A stretch of 17,777 bases of DNA, from contig JANRKG010000196.1 of the NCBI GenBank assembly GCA_033763635.1, forward strand, positions 1 through 17,777, given 5' to 3'. Shown here piece after piece: positions 1 through 8,434 of this stretch (position 1 is the first letter of the stretch; the number at the start of each line of letters is the position of its first letter). A model generated the notes under the pieces. That model was given only the letters and a program-made list of their open reading frames with translations, was not told where the DNA came from and did no database searches. The position numbers and the translations under genes are program-made. This DNA is from JANRKG01 sp033763635 (GTDB taxonomy: Bacteria; Cyanobacteriota; Cyanobacteriia; GCF-001939115).

Positions 1-1696
1 GTTCATTACTTTCGACCCCCTCCGCTGTGATGTAGATGCCCAAAGTATGGGCCAATGTCACGATCGTCTTCACGATCGCCAAATTCTCTTCGTCCACATG
101 CATTTTGCTGATGAATGATCGGTCAATTTTGAGGGTGTTGATGGGAAATCGGCGCAGGTGGCTGAGGGAAGAATAGCCTGTACCAAAGTCGTCAATGCAT
201 AATTGGATGTTGTGCGATCGGAGTTGTTCCAGCAACACCGTCGCGGCCTCCGTATTGTGCATGATCATGCTTTCCGTAATTTCGAGCTTGAGGCTGTTTG
301 GCTCCAACTGAGTTTCTTCCAGCACACGGGTAATCTGATCGATGAGATCGGGTTGAGCGAGTTGTTTGCTAGACAGGTTCACGCCGATCGCCAGGGGGGG
401 GTAAATGGGAAATCTTCGTTGCCAGACCCGCATCTGACGGCATGCCTGTTGCAGAACCCAGTGCCCCAGGCGATTGATTAACCCTGTTTCTTCTGCCGTG
501 GCGATAAATTCTTCGGGAAGGACTTGCCCCCGTCGTGGATGTTGCCAGCGCACTAAAGCCTCAAATCCTGAAACGCGCCCTGTATCCAGGGAAATGATCG
601 GTTGGTAGAGCAAGCAAAATTCCTGACGTTCTACAGCCCGTCGCAAGCTGTTTTCTAATTCCAGTTGCTCAACAACCCGCACATGCATCGCGATATCAAA
701 GACTTGATGCCCTGCTCGGCCCATTGATTTGGACTGATACATCGCCAGATCCGCATTGCGAAGTAAGTCCTCGGAGGATTCGTAGGGCTGGCCTGTGGTA
801 TTATCCCGCCCTAAAGCAATCCCAATACTCACGCTGGTAAAGACTTCATGCCCATCCAGGTTAAAGGGTTTAGCAAGTTCCCGGTGAATGCGCTCTGCAA
901 TCGTCGTTGCGTCTGCGACATCTACAATGTCATCTACCAGAATTGTGAACTCATCCCCACCCATCCGAGCCACGATATCGGTGGGACGAAGGCAACTTTC
1001 CAGACGACGGGCGATCGTAATCAGCAGTTGATCCCCAGCCAGATGGCCCAGACTATCATTGATGACCTTAAAGCGATCCAAATCCAGGAAAAGGACGGCA
1101 AACCAGTAATGGGGATCTTGGCGGGCACGGACGATCGCACTCTCCAGACGCTCCATAAACAGGGGACGATTTGGCAACCCTGTTAGAGCATCGATATGAA
1201 CAACTTTTTCTTGAGAGGGATGGGTGGGCTGATCCTCTCGGTTTCGTAGATGAGACGGATTGACTCGTATCAGAATGGCCATGAGTTCTCCCCGTTGGTT
1301 AAACAGAGGAGCTTCCTGAACCTGAACGGTGAACGAATGGTTGCCCTCTCGGGCAGAGCGACCCAGGGTTGCCTCATAAAACTCACAGACATCCAGCCGA
1401 GAATAGCCCATTCCGGGGCGGCGATCGGGCCACCCCTGAGCAGACGGCAGGACGCGATGCAGTGGACGGCCCAGGACTTCAGATGCGGAGACTCCCAGAA
1501 TATCGATCATCACTGGGTTCAGGTAGAGAACCAGAGATTGAAGGTCTGCAACCAGAACCCCTTCAGCCAAATTCTCGACGATGGCCTGAAATAATTCACC
1601 AAAGCTTTCGAGCGCTCCCATTCGAGAATGCTCATTAACAACCTCAGCCCAATTTGAGGTATTGGTTGACCTGGCGTTTCGTCCGTTCAGCGTCAT
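1..1696 (-). CDS. PAS-GGDEF-EAL cyclic-di-GMP synthase/phosphodiesterase, truncated by window edge
   Basis: A left-truncated gene with 565 residues visible. The order is an N-terminal PAS-like domain (about 26-130), a GGDEF domain and an EAL domain. Seen directly: intact GGDEF at residues 246-250, preceded by RPTD, which is the RxxD inhibitory I-site at the usual five-residue spacing; the EAL motif as FEALVRW (E379); then NLSSKQL, TESMI, DDFGTGYSSL, LKIDRSF and AEGVE near the cut. Both active sites therefore look complete. In this family GGDEF makes c-di-GMP from two GTP and EAL hydrolyses it to pGpG, and the PAS would sense a signal. No membrane segment is visible, so it is probably cytosolic. 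The start at 1696 (ATG) is the first ATG after an in-frame stop. A purine run (GAGAAGGGA) abuts it, which is too close for an ideal ribosome site, so an in-frame ATG at 1621 is the alternative. The frame is unbroken from GGDEF to EAL. Confidence 0.93.
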   Translation of the reverse strand, partial: MTLNGRNARSTNTSNWAEVVNEHSRMGALESFGELFQAIVENLAEGVLVADLQSLVLYLNPVMIDILGVSASEVLGRPLHRVLPSAQGWPDRRPGMGYSRLDVCEFYEATLGRSAREGNHSFTVQVQEAPLFNQRGELMAILIRVNPSHLRNREDQPTHPSQEKVVHIDALTGLPNRPLFMERLESAIVRARQDPHYWFAVLFLDLDRFKVINDSLGHLAGDQLLITIARRLESCLRPTDIVARMGGDEFTILVDDIVDVADATTIAERIHRELAKPFNLDGHEVFTSVSIGIALGRDNTTGQPYESSEDLLRNADLAMYQSKSMGRAGHQVFDIAMHVRVVEQLELENSLRRAVERQEFCLLYQPIISLDTGRVSGFEALVRWQHPRRGQVLPEEFIATAEETGLINRLGHWVLQQACRQMRVWQRRFPIYPPLAIGVNLSSKQLAQPDLIDQITRVLEETQLEPNSLKLEITESMIMHNTEAATVLLEQLRSHNIQLCIDDFGTGYSSLSHLRRFPINTLKIDRSFISKMHVDEENLAIVKTIVTLAHTLGIYITAEGVESNE

Positions 1697-2029
1697 TCCC
1701 TTCTCGGAAGGCCCATTATTGAAAGAGCAAGAGCATTACAGCGAGGAGTCGGCAATCATCCTGCTGAACTTGACCAACAGATAACTTTACCGTTCTTCTC
1801 AATAGAAATCCGGTTCTCTGTTGAATTTGTTAAAAAACAATCTGGATTCGCCCCCTCTGATTCTACGTAAAAGTCCCCCTTAAAAGACAAGGGGCAGAAG
1901 CCCCTTGCTAGGGGAAACTTCATACAGATCTCCAATCAGATAAACTTCTTTCTCAATTGAAATGAAATCTATCTCAGGGTAATTGCTCTGGTTGTGAAAC
2001 CTCCCCACTCACTTTTTCCCAAAATACCT
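1697..2029. other. Intergenic region with GC hairpins
   Basis: No convincing gene is seen on either strand. It lies upstream of the c-di-GMP enzyme gene and downstream of the TerB-like gene, both on the minus strand, so it should hold the promoter of the first and the terminator of the second. The only clear structure is the cluster of CCCCTT/AAGGGG arms at 1876-1914, listed separately. The rest is moderately AT-rich. Confidence 0.6.
1876..1914. repeat. Overlapping alternative hairpins
   Basis: Four short arms alternate in sense: CCCCTT (1876-1881), AAGGGG (1889-1894), CCCCTT (1901-1906) and AGGGG (1910-1914). The best single hairpin is CAAGGGGC (1888-1895), loop AGAA, GCCCCTTG (1900-1907), an 8-bp perfect stem. 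Each inner arm can pair with either neighbour. No T-run follows on either strand, so a classic intrinsic terminator is not clear. The sequence resembles the short GC palindromes scattered through many cyanobacterial genomes. Confidence 0.6.
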
Positions 2030-2506
2030 TTACTGAAAAAATTGTTTGAGAGTTTGTACCATCGTATCTACGATGCCTTCAGAACGGTTGGATGCTTCCC
2101 CCATCTCCGATTCCACCCGATTTATTACCTCCGTTGGTAACTGCAACAATTGCACCAGCTTCTGATAAGCGGCTTCTTCGTCTGTGTTGACTACGGGTTC
2201 ATCGGGTGTACGGCGGCTAGAGCAGATCACTTCATACCCCAATCGCAACACCAGTTCTCGTTCTTCCGGAGTCTCTAGCCGACTAATCAGTTGCTCCAGC
2301 GGAAGATTTTGCATCAGGTATTCCCGTAAGTCTTGCTGAAGGCTTCGCTGCTGTTCTGCTTCATTTGAGAACAGATGGCTGAAGCGATCGAGCATCAAAT
2401 CCACTTCTTCCGAAGCCAGATGCCCATCAGACCAGGCCATTGCAGACACAATTCGTAGAAGATTCATCTGACGGGGCGAGATGGAGGGGGGGGGTTGCAG
2501 AGCCAT
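2030..2506 (-). CDS. TerB-like (tellurite resistance family) protein
   Basis: A 158-residue, soluble, acidic and helical protein. Residues 14-45 (MNLLRIVSAMAWSDGHLASE, then EVDLM) have the TerB-type pattern of a hydrophobic helix followed by an acidic SDGxLxxEE turn, as in metal-binding TerB/TerB-like domains. In that family the domain occurs in tellurite resistance and membrane stress proteins, and many stand-alone cyanobacterial members have no known function. The start is well supported: AGGAG lies 9 nt upstream of the ATG at 2506. It is divergent from the GTPase pair beginning at 2696, with about 190 bp between, so a shared control region is possible. No ter operon partners are present, so actual tellurite resistance should not be assumed. 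Confidence 0.7.
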   Translation of the reverse strand: MALQPPPSISPRQMNLLRIVSAMAWSDGHLASEEVDLMLDRFSHLFSNEAEQQRSLQQDLREYLMQNLPLEQLISRLETPEERELVLRLGYEVICSSRRTPDEPVVNTDEEAAYQKLVQLLQLPTEVINRVESEMGEASNRSEGIVDTMVQTLKQFFQ

Positions 2507-2602
2507 AAAACCATTCTCCTAAACACTTTTTCTTTGATTCTCGGTGCCCTAGTCGAAAATGGCTCATCCCGTTACACTTTTTAGCGATCCCAACGGTTTA
2601 GC

Positions 2603-2623
2603 GATCTCCACAGGGCGGAGATC
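2603..2623. repeat. Small inverted repeat between TerB-like and GTPase genes
   Basis: GATCTCC (2603-2609) and GGAGATC (2617-2623) form a perfect 7-bp stem with a 7-nt loop in the divergent intergenic region. It could be an operator or just part of the palindrome-rich background. A weak -10-like TAGAAT sits at 2663-2668, about 27 nt before the GTPase start, but no matching -35 box is clear. Confidence 0.35.
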
Positions 2624-2695
2624 CCCCGTACTGATCAACAGCTTCCGTCCCATCTCAAAGGATAGAATAGGAACGGATTGGAGGGTGGTAAGCGA

Positions 2696-4288
2696 ATGGC
2701 AGGTAAATTACAGCGGCCTGTACTGACAGTTGGGTTGGGCTTAACGGGAGCGTTCTGGTTGATTGATTCCCTTCAGAGTTCTGTGTCTGAATGGGGTGGA
2801 GTTGCAGCGTTCGGCACTGTAGCGGCTCTAATCGGTGCCCGCTTCCTGCTCCCCAAATCTCCCAAATTTTTGCCCGAAAAGGGACTCCCGGTGGGATTCG
2901 ATCGCAAAACCGTTGAAACTGAACTGGTTGCTGTACAACAGCGCTTGCAGCACCTCCAGGCAGAAGCAGGGGCTACTGTCGATTGGCAACCCATTCAGGC
3001 AAACTTTGAGCGCCGACGCACTGAACTCATTGCAGCCCTGGAGGATTCGGCCCGTCAAATCGCCATAATGGGTGGACAGTCTACGGGGAAAACAACCCTC
3101 CTTCAGGCGCTTCAATGCTTGCCGATCGCCCCAACCCTTTCTTTTCAAGACCTTCCTGCCCTCTTTACTGCTGCTGACCCTAAACCTGCTGCCGATTCTC
3201 TGCCTAATGTTGATTTAGTCCTGTTCCTAACCACGGGCGATCTCACTGATCCCGAATTTCAGACCCTCTCTCAACTCGCTCAGAACGGGCAGCGGACGTT
3301 GCTGATCTTGAATAAACAGGATCAGTATCTTCCGGGCGATCGTGCCCTGGTGCTTCAGAAGATACGGGAACGGGTCCGAGAATGGCTTGCAGCGGCAGAT
3401 GTGGTCTCCATTACAACCCAACCTACCCCTATCAAAGTTCGTCAATTTCAAGCGGATGGGTCTGTGCAGGAGCGGATGGATTGTCCCAAATCTGATCTGG
3501 TAGCTCTGACCGATCGCCTGCCCCAACTGCTCAGGGAAGAGGGGCAAAGCCTGGTGTGGGCGCGGGTGTGGCGATCGGCCCGGACCCTCAAAGCCGAGGT
3601 ACAGATGGCGATCAACCGCCTTCGGCGCGATCGGGCCATGCCTGTGATTGAGCAGTACCAGTGGATTGCCGCCGCCGCAGCCTTCGCCAATCCTTTACCG
3701 GGATTAGATTTGCTGGCGAACACTGCCATTAATGCCCAAATGGTGATTGATTTGGGATCGGTTTATCAGCAACAATTTTCTGTGGATCAGGCCCGTCTGT
3801 TAGCGGGAACTCTGGCAAAACAGCTTCTTCAGTTAGGGTTGGTGGAAATCTCGACTCAAATGATCACCAGTTTCCTTAAGGGCAATCTCGTAACCTACCT
3901 GGCCGGAGGAGCCTTGCAGGGAGTCAGTGCTGCCTATCTCACACGAGTGGCAGGATTGAGCTTAATCGAGTTTTTTCAAGAACAAAGTCTTGCGAATGAA
4001 GTTGGGAGCCAGAATTTTACCTGGGATCAGATCCCGACTAAGATGCAGGAGCGCTTAGGGGAAATTTTGAAATCTGTTTTCCAGCGACAACGGGCCAACT
4101 CCCTCCCCAATTTTGTCCATCAGGCCATCCCCCATCTCTCCCCTGAGCCAATTCCCCTGCAACTTCCGGCTTCTACCACAGAACCTCTGCCCCTGTTACT
4201 TTCGGAGCCGGAACGCCGCGAATTCGAACCTCTCCAGCCTCCAGCCCCTGCCCAATCCCTTGAATCCTCTGCCCTACCCCTGCCGTGA
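2696..4288 (+). CDS. Membrane-anchored DUF697 GTPase-like protein with degenerate G domain
   Basis: A 530-residue protein. Order: two N-terminal hydrophobic segments (about 8-28 and 33-53); a linker with coiled-coil character (70-120); a G domain with P-loop GGQSTGKT (126-133) and G4 motif NKQD (206-209); a hydrophobic Ala/Gly-rich DUF697 domain (about 318-425); and a Pro-rich tail (476-530). No DxxG switch-II (G3) motif is seen. Only 74 residues separate the P-loop lysine from NKQD, against 101 in the downstream paralogue. The family comprises poorly understood membrane-associated GTPases; here nucleotide binding is plausible and hydrolysis is doubtful. The start chosen is ATG 2696, because GGAGGG (2680-2685) sits 10 nt upstream; a TTG at 2678 overlaps that site. 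The stop overlaps the next start (GTGA), implying translational coupling. Confidence 0.8.
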   Translation: MAGKLQRPVLTVGLGLTGAFWLIDSLQSSVSEWGGVAAFGTVAALIGARFLLPKSPKFLPEKGLPVGFDRKTVETELVAVQQRLQHLQAEAGATVDWQPIQANFERRRTELIAALEDSARQIAIMGGQSTGKTTLLQALQCLPIAPTLSFQDLPALFTAADPKPAADSLPNVDLVLFLTTGDLTDPEFQTLSQLAQNGQRTLLILNKQDQYLPGDRALVLQKIRERVREWLAAADVVSITTQPTPIKVRQFQADGSVQERMDCPKSDLVALTDRLPQLLREEGQSLVWARVWRSARTLKAEVQMAINRLRRDRAMPVIEQYQWIAAAAAFANPLPGLDLLANTAINAQMVIDLGSVYQQQFSVDQARLLAGTLAKQLLQLGLVEISTQMITSFLKGNLVTYLAGGALQGVSAAYLTRVAGLSLIEFFQEQSLANEVGSQNFTWDQIPTKMQERLGEILKSVFQRQRANSLPNFVHQAIPHLSPEPIPLQLPASTTEPLPLLLSEPERREFEPLQPPAPAQSLESSALPLP

Positions 4289-5682
4289 ATCAGCCCTCTT
4301 CTAAATCCCGTCCCAGTTTGCAGGAAATTCATTTCAGTCGGGCCAAGTCAGGTCTACGTGAGACGATCGCCCGCCATGTCCATCGGTTACGATCGCCCGG
4401 AACTCCCATTCTGGATACTCGTCTGCAAGCCGCCCTTCAGCAGGAGTTGGGGGCACTCTCGGAGATGCAGAGCAAACTGGATCAGAGTTTGATCCGCATT
4501 GCCGCTTTTGGATTGGTGAGTCGGGGTAAATCGGCGGTTCTGAATGCTTTGATGGGGCAGCGGGTTTTGCAAACCGGGCCTTTGAATGGGGTCACGCAAT
4601 GGCCGCGATCAATCCGTTGGACTCCCTCGGCTTCCTCCAAGGTTCAGATTGAACTGATTGATACTCCTGGTTTGGATGAGGTGGATGGACAGGCTCGTGC
4701 TGCAATGGCAAAGGAAATTGCCCAGCAAGCCGATCTCATCCTGTTTATTGTGGCGGGAGACATTACCCGTACTGAATACGATGCGCTCTGCGAACTGCGG
4801 GATGCTCAAAAACCTCTAATCCTGGTGTTTAACAAAATCGACCTGTATCCTGACCAGGATCGTCAAGCCATTTACAGCCGTCTGCGGGAGTTAGGGTCCA
4901 TCAGCCGTCAGGGAAATCGTCTTCAGCAATTGCTTTCAACCGAAGAAATCGTGATGGTGGCAGCGGAACCTGCCCCTCTTCAGGTGCGGAACGAGTGGCC
5001 GGATGGACGAGTTACCCACGATTGGGAATCGCCACCCCCGCAAATTGACGAACTTAAGCTGAAGCTGCTGCAAATCCTGAACCGGGAAGGCCGATCGCTC
5101 CTGGCCCTGAACGCCCTCCGGCAAGCCCGCGAAGTGGAAACCTCGATCGCTCAGAAAACGATCGCCCTTTGCGAAACAGAAGCCGAAGCCCTGATCTGGC
5201 GGTTTACCCGCTATAAAGCCCTCGCTATTGGTCTCAACCCAGTTCCCGTTGTGGATGTTCTGGGAGGCATTGTTGCCGACCTGGCGATGATTCGGGCACT
5301 GGCAAAACTCTATGGGTTACCCATTACACGCTTTGAAGCGATCACGGTCTGGAAGTCGATCGCAGTGAGTTCGGGAACCTTACTGTTGGGGGAACTTGCC
5401 AGTAGTTTGTTATTGGGGTTTGGGAAAACTACTGCTGCCGTTGCCTCGGCGGGAGAGACTTCTCTGGGATTGGCAGCCTATGGAGGAACGGCGATCGTTC
5501 AGGCTGGAGTCGCGGGCTACGGAGCTTACATTGTGGGTCGGGCGACTCAGGTTTATCTGGAACGGGGCTGTACCTGGGGACCGCAAGGAGCAAACACCCT
5601 GATTCAAGAGATTCTGAGTCAGGTGGAACCCAATACGATCCTGTATCGATTGCGTCAGGAGTTGCAGGAGTATTGGGGATAG
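4285..5682 (+). CDS. DUF697 GTPase, paralogue of the upstream gene
   Basis: A 465-residue protein with a complete Era/dynamin-like G domain: P-loop GLVSRGKS (76-83), G3 DTPG (126-129) and G4 NKID (183-186). A DUF697-type hydrophobic region follows (about 308-425) with several potential membrane-inserting helices. It is a clear paralogue of the upstream protein: after G4 both carry a matching stretch (PLQVR...DGRV here, PIKVR...DGSV there), then LLREEGQSL / LNREGRSL, then DUF697. The likely role is nucleotide-controlled membrane association; the substrate and process are unknown. The start is GTG 4285, overlapping the previous stop by 4 nt. No independent ribosome site is seen, so translation is probably coupled. 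The gene ends 33 bp from the convergent histidine kinase gene. Confidence 0.85.
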   Translation: MNQPSSKSRPSLQEIHFSRAKSGLRETIARHVHRLRSPGTPILDTRLQAALQQELGALSEMQSKLDQSLIRIAAFGLVSRGKSAVLNALMGQRVLQTGPLNGVTQWPRSIRWTPSASSKVQIELIDTPGLDEVDGQARAAMAKEIAQQADLILFIVAGDITRTEYDALCELRDAQKPLILVFNKIDLYPDQDRQAIYSRLRELGSISRQGNRLQQLLSTEEIVMVAAEPAPLQVRNEWPDGRVTHDWESPPPQIDELKLKLLQILNREGRSLLALNALRQAREVETSIAQKTIALCETEAEALIWRFTRYKALAIGLNPVPVVDVLGGIVADLAMIRALAKLYGLPITRFEAITVWKSIAVSSGTLLLGELASSLLLGFGKTTAAVASAGETSLGLAAYGGTAIVQAGVAGYGAYIVGRATQVYLERGCTWGPQGANTLIQEILSQVEPNTILYRLRQELQEYWG

Positions 5683-5715
5683 CGAGCGGATTAAAAAATG
5701 ATGGAATCGTGGGGA

Positions 5716-7437
5716 TTAACTCTGCCGCAGGGGAATCTCGATGATAAACGTAGCTCCCTCGTGCGGTGAAGATTCGCAGCGCAAGCGTCCTCGGTGTTTC
5801 TCCACCACAATTTGATAACTGATGGACATGCCCATTCCCGTTCCTTTGCCAACGGGTTTGGTTGTAAAGAAGGGATCAAAGATGCGTTGCTGGACTGGCT
5901 CCGGAATTCCGGGTCCGTTATCCATAATGCGAATCTGGGCATAGTCTCCCTGAATACCTGTGCGGATGGTAATGGTGGGTGTGGTATTCAGAGGAGAATC
6001 GGTCGCCGAAGTAAAGCGATCGCCCATCGTCCAATGTCCTTTGTTCATCAGTTCTTCGAGGGCATCGATCGCATTCACTAAAATATTCATGAATACCTGG
6101 TTCAACTGTCCGGCGTAGCACTCGATCGCGGGTAGATTCCCATACTCCCGGACAATCTCAATACCGACATGATCAGACTTCGCTTTCAAACGATTCTGCA
6201 AAATCATCAAGGTACTATCTAATCCCTCATGAATATTGACAGGCCGGAATTCTGTTTCGTCCCGGTGGGAAAAGATGCGTAGGGAAGCCACAATTTTTTG
6301 AATCCGTTCGGCCCCGACTTTCATAGAAGAAAGCAATTTGGGCAAGTCCTCGTAGAGAAATTCCAGGTCGATATCTTCAGCCTCTTCTTGGATTTCTGGA
6401 ACGGGATCGGGGTAGTGTTTCTGGTACAAGTCCACCAGGCCCAGCAAATTTTCAGCATACTCGTTGGCGTGAGACAGGTTGCCGTAGATAAAATTCACGG
6501 GATTATTGATCTCATGGGCAACCCCGGCCAGCAGTTGCCCCAGACTAGACATTTTCTCGCTCTGGATCAGTTGGGCCTGGGCCTGTTGGAGGTCGTGGAG
6601 GGCCTCCTCCAGTTGCGCCTTCTGGGTGCGTAACTCACCTTCAGATTGTTGTAAGACTTGCTCCGCCTGTTTGCGATCGGTAATATCCCTGGCTGTGGAG
6701 TAGATCAATCCCTCCTGAGGATAGGGAACTGAACTCCAGGCCAACCATCGATAGGTGCCGTCCTTGCAACGGTAACGATTCTCAAACGTTGTGAGCGATT
6801 CTCCAGTTGCCAATTGGCTCACAGCACCGATCGTAGCCTCCCGATCGTCTGGATGGACAAACTCTAAAAAGGGTTGGGACAGCAGTTCTGACGGGGCATA
6901 TCCCAGGATTTTCTCAAACATGGGGTTAACCTTCTTGAGGAAGCCATCAAAACTGGCAATGCAGATCAAATCCAAGGATAGGCAGAACAACCGATCGCGC
7001 TCAAGCTCTGCCTGTTTTTGGGCTGTAATGTCTAATAGCAGAGCGTTCCAGTAAACGTCTCCCTCAAGTTTTTGTTCGGAATGGGCAATAAAACGAATCC
7101 ACTGGAGGTTCTCGGAGTTAGTGAGTAAGCGCCCATTCCATTGCCAGGAGGTTAAGGGGTTAACTGCGTTCTGAAGGGTGTGTTCTAAGGCTAGGCGATC
7201 GTCAGGATGAAGACGGGAAAGGAACAGAGAAGCATCTCGCTGAAGGGCTTCAGGGTCCATTGCACAGAGGGCATAGCATCCCGTACTGACATAGGGAAAG
7301 TGCAAAGAACCATCGGCCCGGAAGCAAATCTGGCAAAGCATTCCAGGTAAGTTAGCAGTTAACCGATCCCACCCAAACCGCTCATTTTCTTCGATACTGC
7401 CCTTCACCTTATCTGCTGCCTCATAAACCTCTGCCAT
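5716..7437 (-). CDS. PAS-PAS sensor histidine kinase
   Basis: A 573-residue soluble two-component kinase. Order: PAS 1 (about 28-140), PAS 2 with PAC (about 148-256, ending in ARDITDRK), coiled coil (257-292), dimerisation/phosphoacceptor domain with AGVAHEINNP (His308), and an ATPase domain with N-box NQVFMNILVNAIDAL (446-460), G1 DNGPGIP (506-512) and G2 GKGTGMGMS (531-539). The acceptor helix contains a long insertion (about 320-365), common in cyanobacterial kinases of the HEINNP type. There is no transmembrane segment and no receiver domain, and no response regulator is encoded nearby, so it is an orphan kinase. PAS 1 is cysteine-rich (C35, C38, C54, C58). The start chosen is ATG 7437, with AAGGGA about 10 nt upstream; a TTG at 7494 would add 19 residues without a good ribosome site. 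Confidence 0.92.
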   Translation of the reverse strand: MAEVYEAADKVKGSIEENERFGWDRLTANLPGMLCQICFRADGSLHFPYVSTGCYALCAMDPEALQRDASLFLSRLHPDDRLALEHTLQNAVNPLTSWQWNGRLLTNSENLQWIRFIAHSEQKLEGDVYWNALLLDITAQKQAELERDRLFCLSLDLICIASFDGFLKKVNPMFEKILGYAPSELLSQPFLEFVHPDDREATIGAVSQLATGESLTTFENRYRCKDGTYRWLAWSSVPYPQEGLIYSTARDITDRKQAEQVLQQSEGELRTQKAQLEEALHDLQQAQAQLIQSEKMSSLGQLLAGVAHEINNPVNFIYGNLSHANEYAENLLGLVDLYQKHYPDPVPEIQEEAEDIDLEFLYEDLPKLLSSMKVGAERIQKIVASLRIFSHRDETEFRPVNIHEGLDSTLMILQNRLKAKSDHVGIEIVREYGNLPAIECYAGQLNQVFMNILVNAIDALEELMNKGHWTMGDRFTSATDSPLNTTPTITIRTGIQGDYAQIRIMDNGPGIPEPVQQRIFDPFFTTKPVGKGTGMGMSISYQIVVEKHRGRLRCESSPHEGATFIIEIPLRQS

Positions 7438-7833
7438 CGCATCCGGTTCCCTTACCCGATCGTGGTTCTCGGAAAAGTATCTTGGACCTCCCAACCCGAC
7501 AACCTGACTACAGATGAACTGTCAGGATGGGTTGGACTTCCACCTAAAATGGGTCTATCCAAATGGATTATTACTTAGATTTCCCAGAGTTCGCTGAAAG
7601 ATCCAGGAATTCATTGACTAATTCGGTCGTCAATCAGTTGGCTTCTACTCAAAATACAACTGTTGTGTAATTTTATAGCGAAAGGTAAAAGGCAGAGATT
7701 AGATTAGCCCTGGTCAGGGTTCTTTGAGATGATATAAAACTTGAGAGATAAAAAGAGGACGCAATTGTTATACACTGCGTCCCGTCTTTAATGCATCTAA
7801 CCTTTAAAAAAGTAAGCGAATCGCTCCTATCTC
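7438..7833. other. Intergenic region: kinase promoter side and rplI terminator
   Basis: No gene is supported. It lies upstream of the minus-strand kinase and downstream of minus-strand rplI. It holds the rplI terminator (7752-7789) and an inverted repeat CCTGAC (7503-7508) / GTCAGG (7521-7526) with a 12-nt loop, 66-89 bp upstream of the kinase start, which could be an operator or 5'-leader hairpin. A 35-codon plus-strand reading frame at 7563-7670 lacks a ribosome site and was not called. Confidence 0.6.
7752..7789 (-). terminator. Intrinsic terminator of rplI
   Basis: Read on the minus strand, AAAGA-CG-GGACGCA pairs with TGCGTCC-TCTTT across a 12-nt loop: a 7-bp GC-rich stem extended by 5 AU pairs, and the distal arm runs into a T-rich tract (TCTTTTTAT). 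It sits 45-80 nt beyond the rplI stop, in the expected position. Confidence 0.8.
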
Positions 7834-8292
7834 CTATTCAGGAACAACCTGAATAGTGACGATCGCTAAAACTTCAGGATGAAGTTTGATCTCAGCCCGA
7901 TAGGTTCCCAGCTTTTTAATTTCAGGAAGGGTAATCTCGCGGCGATCGACTTCCATCCCGATCACGGCTTGGATAACAGTCGCGACTTCCCGATCGGTCA
8001 CGGTCCCAAAGATTGCTTCGTTTTCCCCAACTTGCTTTGCAACCGTAAACGAACCAGCCTTTTCCAAAGCTACTCTTTGTGTTTCCGCCTGTCCCTTCAA
8101 TTCAATGAGTCGCTGCCGTTCTTGCTCACGACGACGCTCAACCTGCTTGAGAAGACCCGGAGTGGCTTGCATTGCCAAGCCCTGGGGCAGCAGATAATTG
8201 CGGGCATAGCCAGGGGCGACTTCTACTAAATCACCGACTCTGCCCAGTTTGCTGACATCCTTACTCAGAACTAACTGAATCCGTTTCGCCAT
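7834..8292 (-). CDS. rplI: 50S ribosomal protein L9
   Basis: A 152-residue protein of normal bacterial L9 length. The N-terminal rRNA-binding domain is clear (VLSKDVSKLGRVGDLVEVAP, then GYARNYLLPQGLA), followed by the long connecting helix (about 46-75) and a C-terminal domain ending in HPEVLAIVTIQVVPE. L9 binds 23S rRNA at the base of the L1 stalk and helps keep reading frame. It stands alone here, with no rpsF/rpsR neighbours, and ends in its own intrinsic terminator. The ribosome site is modest: AAAGG begins 7 nt before the ATG. Confidence 0.98.
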   Translation of the reverse strand: MAKRIQLVLSKDVSKLGRVGDLVEVAPGYARNYLLPQGLAMQATPGLLKQVERRREQERQRLIELKGQAETQRVALEKAGSFTVAKQVGENEAIFGTVTDREVATVIQAVIGMEVDRREITLPEIKKLGTYRAEIKLHPEVLAIVTIQVVPE

Positions 8293-8434
8293 AACCTTTG
8301 CCGTAATCCTCTATGTACCAATTCTCGTGTACTAATTCTTTGGGTAAAGCAGTCTTGGCGTAACACCAGGTGCTGTACCGGATCTCGTAACGCTGCTTTT
8401 CCTAACCCTGCTCATGCTAACCCCACTCGTACAT

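Noticed and set aside
2030..2506. A tellurite-resistance (ter) operon
   Set aside because: Only the TerB-like domain is present; TerC, TerD, TerE and similar partners are not encoded nearby.
2678..2695. TTG start for the first GTPase
   Set aside because: It would place the ribosome site GGAGGG inside the coding sequence; the ATG at 2696 has that site at proper spacing.
7563..7670. A 35-codon plus-strand ORF between the kinase gene and rplI
   Set aside because: No ribosome site, no recognisable sequence, and it is of the length expected by chance in AT-rich non-coding DNA.
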